From Streptomyces sp. JHA26 (GTDB taxonomy: Bacteria > Actinomycetota > Actinomycetes > Streptomycetales > Streptomycetaceae), in NCBI RefSeq assembly GCF_002005565.1, contig NZ_BDJC01000051.1, forward strand, positions 1-52,955: a DNA stretch of 52,955 nt. Reading direction: 5' to 3'. The translations under genes and the position numbers were made by a program. Shown one piece after another: positions 25,880-32,998 of the stretch (positions are counted from its first letter, which is position 1; every line of letters starts with the position of its first letter). The notes under the pieces are model-generated. The model did no database searches and had not been told where the DNA came from. It worked only from the letters and a program-made list of their open reading frames with translations.

Positions 25880-27120
25880 CGGTCCTCCTCGGACTCCTCG
25901 GCGTGCCGCACGGTGAGCGGCAGGGACGCCAGCACCCGGAAGCCGCCGTCGAGGCGCGGGCCCGCCTCGATGGTGCCACCGAGCGCCGCCGCCCGCTCGC
26001 GCATCCCGGCCAGTCCGTTGCCGCTGCCCCCGGCGTCGGCGCCGGTCGCGGGTCCGTCGTCGTCGATGCGCAGCCGCAGGGTGCCGCCGTCCCGGGCGAG
26101 GCGGACGCGGGCCCGGCGCGAACCCGAGTGCCGCACGACGTTGGTGAGGGCCTCCTGGACGATCCGGAACGCGGCGAGGTCGGTGCCGGGCGGCAGGCGC
26201 GGCGGCTCCCCCTCGACCTCCACGGTGAGGCCGGCGCTCGCCGCCTGGTCCACCAGCTCGGGCAGCCGGTCCAGGCCGGGAGCCGGCGCGCGCGGCGCGG
26301 CGCCGGGCGCGCGGAGGGTGTCGAGGACCTGGCGGACCTCGCCGAGCGCCTCCTTACTCTTGTCCTTGATGGTGGTGAGCGCGGTGCGGGCCTGTTCGGG
26401 GTCGCTGTCCAGGAGGGCGAGGCCGACGCCCGCCTGCACGTTGATGACGGAGATGCTGTGGGCGAGGACGTCGTGCAGTTCGCGGGCGATCCGCAGCCGT
26501 TCCCGGTCCGCGCGCCGCTTGGCGGCCTGGGCCCGTTCGGCCCGCTCCCGCGCCCACTGCTCGCGCCGGGTCCGGGCCAGCTCCGACAGGGCGACGATCG
26601 CCACCACCCAGGCGGCGACGACCAGTTCCTGCCCCCAGGAGGCGGCCTCGTCCCCGGACGGCGGCAGCCACCGGTAGAGCCAGTGGGCCAGCAGGGCGTG
26701 CCCGGCCCACAGCGCGGCCATCGCCGTCCACGCGGCCCTGCGGTGCCCGGCGACGACGGCGCTGAAGCAGGCCACCGCGACGGCCAGGAACACCGGCCCG
26801 TAGGGGTATCCGACGCCCAGGTAGGCCAGGGTGGTGGCGGCCGTGCCGAACACGACGGCCACGGGGTACCGCTGCCGGCCCAGCAGGGCGAGGCCGGTCA
26901 CGAGCAGCAGGACGTGGGCGAGGGGATCGAGCGGGGTCCGCTCCCCCGCCTGGGCGTGGGCGGCGAAGTTCGAACCGAGCAGCACGAAGGCCGTGATCAG
27001 TGCCGTGGAGAGCCAGGGCAGGCGGGAGCCGCGCTCCTCGTCGCCCCGGTGGTTCCCCCACGAGGGTCCGGGCCGCCACCACCGCGGTGGTCCGCCCCCG
27101 TGTTCGTGCTGTCCGTCCAT
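25876..27120 (-). CDS. Two-component sensor histidine kinase (HisKA_3)
   Basis: A 414-residue membrane kinase. About five or six hydrophobic segments (35-180) form a sensor with little extracellular sequence, followed by a basic linker. HisKA_3 dimerisation uses H216 in RELHDVLAHSIS, and the HATPase domain has EALTNVVRHS (about 318) and NGLAGMRERAAALGG. The signal is probably sensed within or near the membrane. It is the upstream partner of the coupled LuxR-type regulator. Confidence 0.92.
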   Translation of the reverse strand: MDGQHEHGGGPPRWWRPGPSWGNHRGDEERGSRLPWLSTALITAFVLLGSNFAAHAQAGERTPLDPLAHVLLLVTGLALLGRQRYPVAVVFGTAATTLAYLGVGYPYGPVFLAVAVACFSAVVAGHRRAAWTAMAALWAGHALLAHWLYRWLPPSGDEAASWGQELVVAAWVVAIVALSELARTRREQWARERAERAQAAKRRADRERLRIARELHDVLAHSISVINVQAGVGLALLDSDPEQARTALTTIKDKSKEALGEVRQVLDTLRAPGAAPRAPAPGLDRLPELVDQAASAGLTVEVEGEPPRLPPGTDLAAFRIVQEALTNVVRHSGSRRARVRLARDGGTLRLRIDDDGPATGADAGGSGNGLAGMRERAAALGGTIEAGPRLDGGFRVLASLPLTVRHAEESEEDR

Positions 27121-27228
27121 GTCCGCCACGCTAGACGCCGCGCGCACCGGGCGGCGTCATCCGTGCGCGGTGGCCGCGCCTGCTCCCGGTGGAGTACGCC
27201 GGCCGCCCGCGTCCCGGGAGGGGGCGGC

Positions 27229-27921
27229 TCAGTGTTCCAGGCCGACCTCGTGGGCGAGCCGGCCGGCGGCGTGCCGGAAGAACGCGGCGCGGTCCTCCAC
27301 GACCCGGTCGAACTGCCCGAAGACCTCGAACCCGATCAGCCCGAACAGCTCCGCCCAGGCCGCCACGAGCGCCGCCACGACCTGCGGCGGCAGGTCGGGG
27401 GCGAGGTCGGCGGCCATCCGGTGCGCCTCGGGCCGCAGTTCGGCGGGCAGCACGGGCAGGGCGAGGCCCCGGCCCCGGTGCGCCTCGCGCGCGATGCCGA
27501 CGAGGACCTGCCCCACCCGGGAGGCGGCGCGCACGGTGTCCTGGGGGGCGGTGTAGCCGGGCACCGGTGATCCGTAGATCAGCGCGTACTCGTGGGGGTG
27601 GGCCAGCGCCCAGCCGCGAGCGGCCTCGCACACGGTGGTCCAGCGCCGGACGGGGCCCGCCTCGGCCGCCGCGTCGCGCGCCGCTTCGGCGGCGGCGCCG
27701 ATCGCGTCGTAGGCGTCGATGATCAGGGCGGTCAGCAGGTCGTCGCGGCTGGGGAAGTAGCGGTACAGGGCGGAGGAGGCCAGGCCGAGTTCACGGGCGA
27801 CGGCGCGCAGCGAGAGCTTGGCGGCACCCTCCCGCGCGAGTTGTCCGCGCGCCTCGTCCTTGATGGCGGCGGTGACCTCGATCCGGGCGCGGGCACGGGC
27901 TCCGAGTGGGGTGCTGGTCAT
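27229..27921 (-). CDS. TetR/AcrR family regulator with WHG-type C-terminal domain
   Basis: A 230-residue TetR repressor. The helix-turn-helix spans about residues 33-66 (LSLRAVARELGLASSALYRYFPSRDDLL), and the C-terminal WHG-type ligand domain contains RGWALAHPHEYALIYGSPVPGY. It is divergent from a deazaflavin-dependent oxidoreductase gene. The 173-base intergenic region holds five copies of an 11-bp palindrome, very probably its binding sites, so both genes should be under its control. Confidence 0.9.
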   Translation of the reverse strand: MTSTPLGARARARIEVTAAIKDEARGQLAREGAAKLSLRAVARELGLASSALYRYFPSRDDLLTALIIDAYDAIGAAAEAARDAAAEAGPVRRWTTVCEAARGWALAHPHEYALIYGSPVPGYTAPQDTVRAASRVGQVLVGIAREAHRGRGLALPVLPAELRPEAHRMAADLAPDLPPQVVAALVAAWAELFGLIGFEVFGQFDRVVEDRAAFFRHAAGRLAHEVGLEH

Positions 27922-27945
27922 GCCGTCCAGTGTCGCACGTAGAGA

Positions 27946-27994
27946 GAGCGGTGCACACAAACAAGAGCGGTGCACACAAACGAGAGCGCTGCTC
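27946..27994. promoter_or_regulatory. Operator array, three copies at 19-bp spacing
   Basis: Copies at 27946 (GAGCGGTGCAC), 27965 (GAGCGGTGCAC) and 27984 (GAGCGCTGCTC) share the palindromic pattern GAGCRSTGCWC. Start to start they are exactly 19 bp apart, and the first two are followed by ACAAAC. They lie 25-73 bases upstream of the TetR start and match the two copies at 28039 and 28058. Likely sites for the adjacent TetR regulator. Confidence 0.7.
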
Positions 27995-28036
27995 TTGCTT
28001 TATCGGCGGCGGGCATGCAGACTGGGAGCATCGAGC

Positions 28037-28070
28037 GAGAGCAGTGCTCACAAAAGTGAGCACTGCTCTC
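28037..28070. promoter_or_regulatory. Operator pair forming a perfect 15-bp inverted repeat
   Basis: Arms GAGAGCAGTGCTCAC and GTGAGCACTGCTCTC flank AAAA. Each arm is itself an 11-bp palindrome (GAGCAGTGCTC at 28039, GAGCACTGCTC at 28058), again 19 bp apart. It sits 25 bases before the oxidoreductase ATG, where a bound repressor would block transcription. A terminator is unlikely since no gene ends here. Confidence 0.7.
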
Positions 28071-28094
28071 TCATCCTCTCCATCGGGAGCCCTC

Positions 28095-28583
28095 ATGCCG
28101 TCGTCCACGTCTTCGCCCGCCCCCTCCCCGACCGGTTCGTCGCCGTACTACTTCAAGGGCAGTCCGCTGACCGTGCGCTTCAACCGCGTCGTCGGCCGGC
28201 TCGCCCGGTACGGCATCAGCATCGCGGGCACCGCCGAGCTGTCCGTCCTCGGCCGCAAGAGCGGCCGGCCGCAGCGCATCCCGGTCAATCCGCACACCCA
28301 CGCCGGCGAGCGGTACCTGGTCTCCGCACGCGGCCACTCCCAGTGGGTGCGCAACATGCGCGCCGCCGGCGGCGGGGAACTGCGCGTGGGACGCAGGGTC
28401 CGTCCCTTCACCGCGGTGGAACTTCCCGACGAGGAGAAGCTCCCCGTCCTGCGGACCTACCTGGAGAAGTGGGGCTGGGAGGTCGACCGGTACTTCCAGG
28501 GGGTCACGGCCGGGTCCTCCGACGAGGAGATCACCGCGTGCGCCGCCGACCACCCGGTGTTCCGGATCGAGCTCAAGAGCTGA
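28095..28583 (+). CDS. Nitroreductase/deazaflavin (F420)-dependent oxidoreductase family protein
   Basis: A 162-residue split-barrel protein of the Ddn/DUF385 family, which includes F420-dependent nitroreductases. Characteristic segments are VLGRKSGRPQRIPVN and RYLVSARGHSQWVRNMRAAG. The N-terminal 20 residues are Ser/Pro-rich and probably disordered. GGGAG precedes the ATG. Divergent position to a TetR gene across the operator array suggests induction by a ligand that the enzyme may reduce. Its 3' end overlaps the convergent flavoprotein gene by 11 bases. Confidence 0.88.
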   Translation: MPSSTSSPAPSPTGSSPYYFKGSPLTVRFNRVVGRLARYGISIAGTAELSVLGRKSGRPQRIPVNPHTHAGERYLVSARGHSQWVRNMRAAGGGELRVGRRVRPFTAVELPDEEKLPVLRTYLEKWGWEVDRYFQGVTAGSSDEEITACAADHPVFRIELKS

Positions 28584-29841
28584 TCCCGTCCTCCGCTGAC
28601 CGAGCGGGCTCCGCGGACCGGGCGGGCTCCGCAGGCCGCCGGTCCACGGCCGACAGGGCCCGCTGCGCCAGCGGATGGCTGCGGACCAGCTCACCCAGTG
28701 ACGTCGAGCCCTGGGTGATGTCCCGGAACGCCCTCCAGGCGGGACGGAAACCGGTCAGCGCCGCGTGGAAGAGCCCCGGGCGGCGCTCGAAGACCGCCAG
28801 CATCCGCTTGCCGACGCTCATCTCGACGCCCAGCCCGGCCTTGACGGCGAACGCGTAGTTCAGGGCCTGCTTGCGCGCGTCCACGGCGTCGTGCGCCTCC
28901 GCGATGCGCACCGCCCACTCCCCCGCGAGCCGCCCCGAGCGCAGCGCGAACGAGATGCCCTCGCGCGTCCACGGCTCCAGGAGCCCCGCCGCGTCCCCGC
29001 ACACCAGCACCCGGCCCCGGGACAGCGGCGAGTCGTCGGCGCGGCAGCGCGTCAAGTGGCCGGAGGAGATGCTCGGTTCGAACCCGGCGAGTCCGAGCCG
29101 GCCGATGAAGTCCTCCAAGTACCGCTTGGTCGCCGCGCCCTCACCGCGTGCCGAGATCACACCGACGGTGAGCGTGTCCCCCTTGGGGAACACCCAGCCG
29201 TAACTGCCCGGCAGCGGACCCCAGTCGATGAGCACCCGGCCCTTCCAGTCGTCGGCGACCGTGTCGGGCACCGGGATCTCCGCCTCCAGGCCGAGGTCGA
29301 CCTGGTCGAGCTTGACCCCGACGTGTGCGCCTATCCGGCTCGCGCTGCCGTCCGCGCCGACGACGGCCCGCGCCAGCACCGTCTCGCCGCCCTGGAGGAC
29401 GACGGCGACCGTGCGCCGGTCCGGCACCGCCGACCCGTGCTGCTCGACCCGCGTCACCGTCGCCCCGGTGCGCAGCTCGGCGCCCGCCTTCTGGGCGTGT
29501 TCGACGAGTTGCTGGTCGAACTCCGGCCGGTTGACCAGGCCGAACAGCATCTGCTTGGAGCGCCGGGTGCGGGTGAAGCGGCCGTTGTGGGAGAACGTCA
29601 CCGCGTGCACGCGGTCCCGCAGGGGCAGTTCGAAGCCGGGGGGCAGGGTGTCGCGCGAGGGACCGATGATGCCGCCGCCGCACGTCTTGTAGCGGGGCAG
29701 CTCCGCCTTCTCCAGCAACAGCACACGCCGCCCCGCGACCGCCGCCGCGTAGGCGGCCGAGGCCCCCGCCGGTCCCGCGCCCACCACGACGACGTCCCAG
29801 ACCTGACGCGTGTCGTCCGCCGAAGAGTTCTCGCTGCTCAC
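28573..29841 (-). CDS. Geranylgeranyl reductase family FAD-dependent oxidoreductase
   Basis: A 422-residue flavoprotein. The FAD-binding GxGxxG motif is VVVVGAGPAGASAAYAA (about 17-33), LEKAELPRYKTCGGGI follows (the CxGG pattern of geranylgeranyl reductases), and GDAAGLLEPWTREGI is the second FAD motif (about 287). Members saturate isoprenoid chains, e.g. of menaquinone or prenyl lipids, or act in secondary metabolism; the substrate here is unknown. The extreme C-terminus carries a small repeat (AEPARSAEPARSAE). It is convergent with the F420-type oxidoreductase, overlapping by 11 bases. Confidence 0.88.
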   Translation of the reverse strand: MSSENSSADDTRQVWDVVVVGAGPAGASAAYAAAVAGRRVLLLEKAELPRYKTCGGGIIGPSRDTLPPGFELPLRDRVHAVTFSHNGRFTRTRRSKQMLFGLVNRPEFDQQLVEHAQKAGAELRTGATVTRVEQHGSAVPDRRTVAVVLQGGETVLARAVVGADGSASRIGAHVGVKLDQVDLGLEAEIPVPDTVADDWKGRVLIDWGPLPGSYGWVFPKGDTLTVGVISARGEGAATKRYLEDFIGRLGLAGFEPSISSGHLTRCRADDSPLSRGRVLVCGDAAGLLEPWTREGISFALRSGRLAGEWAVRIAEAHDAVDARKQALNYAFAVKAGLGVEMSVGKRMLAVFERRPGLFHAALTGFRPAWRAFRDITQGSTSLGELVRSHPLAQRALSAVDRRPAEPARSAEPARSAEDGISS

Positions 29842-30028
29842 GATGGTCTACTGCTCCGATCAAACCGCATGCCGCACCTGACCCCCGCATCCTACGGCGG
29901 GCATCGCCGCAGGCCACTGTGGGAGGATCGGCGGCGGACGCCGCCCGCACCCCGGGAGGTGTCCGCACCCGCACGATCATCCGTGCACAGCGGTACGCGC
30001 GCGGGCACTCGTCAGCAGCGCCCGCTCA

Positions 30029-30044
30029 TGTACCGATCGGTACA
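30029..30044. promoter_or_regulatory. Perfect 16-bp palindrome upstream of the M20 dipeptidase
   Basis: TGTACCGATCGGTACA, 27 bases before the dipeptidase ATG and within the 229-base divergent region with the geranylgeranyl reductase gene. Its symmetry resembles TetR-family operators; no TetR gene is adjacent, so a distant regulator would have to bind it. Confidence 0.5.
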
Positions 30045-30070
30045 ACGTCGCATCCACAAGGAGCGTGCCC

Positions 30071-31426
30071 ATGTCGTCGAATCCGGTCGCCGAGACCGTC
30101 TCCTCCCTGATGCCCAGGGCGAAGGAGGAGCTCGCCGCGCTGGTGGCCTTCAAGTCGGTGGCGGACTTCGACCAGTTCCCGCGCAGCGAGAGCGTGGGCG
30201 CCGCCGACTGGATAGCGTCCGCGCTGCGCGCCGAGGGCTTCGAGGACGTGGCCCTGCTCGACACACCGGACGGCACCCAGTCGGTGTACGGCTTCCTGCC
30301 CGGCCCCGAGGGCGCGAGGACGGTGCTGCTCTACGCCCACTACGACGTGCAGCCGCCGCTGGACGAGGCGGGCTGGGACACGCCGCCGTTCGAACTGACC
30401 GAACGCGACGGCCGCTGGTACGGGCGCGGCACGGCCGACTGCAAGGGCGGTGTGCTGATGCACCTGCTCGCGCTGCGCGCGCTGAAGGCGAACGGCGGCG
30501 TGCCGGTGCACGTCAAGGTGATCGCCGAGGGCTCCGAGGAGCAGGGCACCGGCGGTCTGGAGCGGTACGCCGAGGCGCACCCGGAGCTTTTGGCGGCGGA
30601 CACCATCGTCATCGGCGACGCCGGCAACTTCCGGGTCGGTCTGCCGACGGTCACCTCGACGCTGCGCGGCATGACGCTGGTCCGCGTGAAGGTCGACACG
30701 CTGGAGGGCAACCTGCACTCCGGCCAGTTCGGCGGCGCGGCCCCCGACGCGCTGGCCGCGCTGATCCGCGTGCTGGACTCGCTGCGCACCGAGGACGGCT
30801 CGACGGCCGTGGACGGTCTGGCGTCGGACAGCACCTGGGAGGGCCTGGCCTACGACGAGGAGCAGTTCCGCCGGGACGCCAAGGTGCTCGACGGCGTCGA
30901 GCTGATCGGCTCCGGTTCGGTCGCCGACCGCATCTGGGCGCGCCCCGCCGTGACGGTGCTCGGCATCGACTGCCCGCCGGTGGTCGGCGCGACGCCGTCG
31001 GTGCAGGCGAGCGCCCGGGCGCTGGTGAGCCTGCGGGTGCCGCCGGGCGTGGACGCCACCGAGGCCACCAAGCTGCTCCGGGCCCACCTGGAGACGCACA
31101 CGCCGTGGGGTGCGCGGGTGCAGGTCGAGCAGATCGGCCAGGGCCAGGCGTTCCGCGCCGACACCACCAGCCCGGCCTACCGGGCGATGGCGGACGCGAT
31201 GGCGGTGGCGTACCCGGGCCAGGAGATGCAGTACGCCGGTCAGGGCGGCTCCATCCCGCTGTGCAACACCCTCGCGACGCTCTACCCGGAGGCGGAGATC
31301 CTGCTGATCGGCCTGAGCGAGCCGGAGGCGCAGATCCACGCCGTGAACGAGAGCGTGTCCCCCGAGGAGTTGGAGCGGCTGTCGGTGGCGGAGGCGCTGT
31401 TCCTGCGGAACTACGCGGCGAGCTGA
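30071..31426 (+). CDS. M20 family dipeptidase (CNDP/DapE-like)
   Basis: A 451-residue metallopeptidase of family M20. Metal ligands are visible as H90 and D92 (YAHYDVQPP), the bridging D123 (RGTADCKGG) and the E156/E157 pair (AEGSEEQGTGG). A dimerisation domain interrupts the catalytic domain in the usual way. It is cytoplasmic, cleaving dipeptides or related amides. AAGGAG lies seven bases before ATG 30071; a GTG two codons earlier overlaps that site too closely. Confidence 0.92.
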   Translation: MSSNPVAETVSSLMPRAKEELAALVAFKSVADFDQFPRSESVGAADWIASALRAEGFEDVALLDTPDGTQSVYGFLPGPEGARTVLLYAHYDVQPPLDEAGWDTPPFELTERDGRWYGRGTADCKGGVLMHLLALRALKANGGVPVHVKVIAEGSEEQGTGGLERYAEAHPELLAADTIVIGDAGNFRVGLPTVTSTLRGMTLVRVKVDTLEGNLHSGQFGGAAPDALAALIRVLDSLRTEDGSTAVDGLASDSTWEGLAYDEEQFRRDAKVLDGVELIGSGSVADRIWARPAVTVLGIDCPPVVGATPSVQASARALVSLRVPPGVDATEATKLLRAHLETHTPWGARVQVEQIGQGQAFRADTTSPAYRAMADAMAVAYPGQEMQYAGQGGSIPLCNTLATLYPEAEILLIGLSEPEAQIHAVNESVSPEELERLSVAEALFLRNYAAS

Positions 31427-31494
31427 GCGCACCGCCCGTTCGCGCCCCGCACGGCGGCCCCGCACGGCGACGAACGGCCTCCGCCACGGCGCCT

Positions 31495-31683
31495 ACCGGG
31501 CCGTCCCCGCGGCCGCCCCGGTAGGCGCCGTGGGCGTGGACGCGCCTTGCGGCCGCCCCGGGGGGCGCCGTGCGTGTGGACGCGCCCCGCGGTCGCCCCG
31601 GGAAAGCGGCACGGACGTGGCCGCGCCCCGCAGCCGCCCCCGGGAGGACGACGGGACTGGACGCGCCCCGCGGTCGCCCGGTG
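31495..31683. repeat. Degenerate tandem repeat, about 40-bp unit
   Basis: Between the convergent dipeptidase and kinase-Nudix genes a ~40-bp unit occurs four times, anchored by GTGGACGCGCC at 31536 and 31576, GTGGCCGCGCC at 31617 and CTGGACGCGCC at 31657 (spacing 40, 41, 40). Each unit ends in a GC-rich CGCGGYCGCCCCG-like block, and a partial fifth copy begins near 31495. No gene is evident; frames through it are repetitive Arg/Pro/Gly. Confidence 0.65.
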
Positions 31684-32724
31684 TCAGCCGACCGGTGTGC
31701 CCGCCTCCAGGTACAGCGCCGCCCCGCGTTCCCGGGCCCGCAGGGCCCAGCGCAGGCGCTCGTAGCGGACCGGGGGCAGCAGGGCGGCGGCCTCGTCCTC
31801 GCTGACGAAGCGCCAGTCGCGCAGTTCGGGCCCCGGCAGCAGCACCCGGCCGGCCTCCGCGGAGTCGAGCCGGCCGCCGTCGAAGAGCAGGCGCAGGCCG
31901 CCGTAGCCGGGGGGCGCGGGCGACTCCCAGTCGACGACCAGCAGGGCGGGCACCTCGTCGAGGCGGATGCCGGTCTCCTCGGCGACCTCGCGCATCCCGG
32001 CGCGGGCGGGCGCCTCGCCGGGCTCCACGATGCCGCCGGGGAACTCCCAGCCGGGCTTGTAGGTGGGGTCGACCAGCAGCACCCGGTCCTGCTCGTCGAA
32101 GAGGAGGACGCCGGCGGCCAGGGTCTCGCCGGTGGGCTCGGGGGTCTGCACGATGTCGCAGGCGGGCGCCGCCCCGGTGCCGACGGCCTCGGCGATGCGG
32201 GCGGCGGTCTCGTACGGGGTGAGGGCGCTGGTGTCGACCGGATGGGCGTCGGCCGTCAGCCAGGAGGCGAGGGCGGCCCGGTACGGCTCGATGTGGTCGT
32301 ACGACCACTGCCGTGCGCGTATCCCCCCGTCCGTCGCCGCGGGCACCTCGCGGGCCGCCGTCCGCTCCCGCAGGATCGTTTCCGCCGGAGCCAGGAGGAT
32401 GTGCCGGACCGCTATCCGGCGGGCGGCGAGGCCGCCGAAGATCTCGTCGCGGTACTCCTGGCGCAGCAGGGTCATGGGGACCACGAGGGTCCCGCCGAGT
32501 TCGGCGAGCATCGCGGCCGCGGTGTCGACCACGAGGCGCCGCCAGATCGGCAGGTCCTGGACGTCGCCCGCTTCCGCGAGGCGTTTGGGCGGCAGCAGGC
32601 GTGCGAGCGCCTCGTCGATGACCTCGGGGTCGAAGAGCGTGCTGTTCGGGATCAGTTCGATCAGCTCCCGTGCGGTGGTGGTCTTCCCCGCACCGAACGC
32701 GCCGTTGATCCAGACGACGGTCAC
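31684..32724 (-). CDS. P-loop kinase-Nudix hydrolase fusion
   Basis: A 346-residue two-domain protein. The N-terminal domain (about 1-180) is an AAA/zeta-toxin-like nucleotide kinase fold with Walker A GAFGAGKTT at 8-16. The C-terminal domain (about 205-340) is a Nudix hydrolase whose box GX5EX7REUXEEXG is matched by GIVEPGEAPARAGMREVAEETG. GTG follows GAGGGGG. Nudix enzymes split nucleoside diphosphate derivatives; what the kinase phosphorylates is unknown. The fusion suggests both act on related nucleotides or on a damage/regulatory compound. Confidence 0.82.
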   Translation of the reverse strand: MTVVWINGAFGAGKTTTARELIELIPNSTLFDPEVIDEALARLLPPKRLAEAGDVQDLPIWRRLVVDTAAAMLAELGGTLVVPMTLLRQEYRDEIFGGLAARRIAVRHILLAPAETILRERTAAREVPAATDGGIRARQWSYDHIEPYRAALASWLTADAHPVDTSALTPYETAARIAEAVGTGAAPACDIVQTPEPTGETLAAGVLLFDEQDRVLLVDPTYKPGWEFPGGIVEPGEAPARAGMREVAEETGIRLDEVPALLVVDWESPAPPGYGGLRLLFDGGRLDSAEAGRVLLPGPELRDWRFVSEDEAAALLPPVRYERLRWALRARERGAALYLEAGTPVG

Positions 32725-32998
32725 AGGTCCCCCTCTTGTCTTGGCCCCCTGTGGCTTGCCCGCTCCACCCTGCCACGGAAACCAGGCCCAGTTGAGGGCG
32801 TCGCCGGTGCCGCGCGGTCCGCGTGCCCCGGTGACGGCGAGCGGTGAACCACCACCACCCACCCTCTTCCAACACAGTCGGACACGTCCTAACGTAAACG
32901 CTCAGCAATGACGTGCACATGATGCAATGGGCCGTGTCCCCTTGTGCCCGTGCCGCGTTCACCTGCCGTTCCACCTGCCGCGGATTCGGAGGAACGTA

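Noticed and set aside
27946..28070. The operator array as a CRISPR-like repeat
   Set aside because: Units are 11-bp palindromes with 8-bp gaps between them and no cas genes; spacing and position fit transcription-factor sites.
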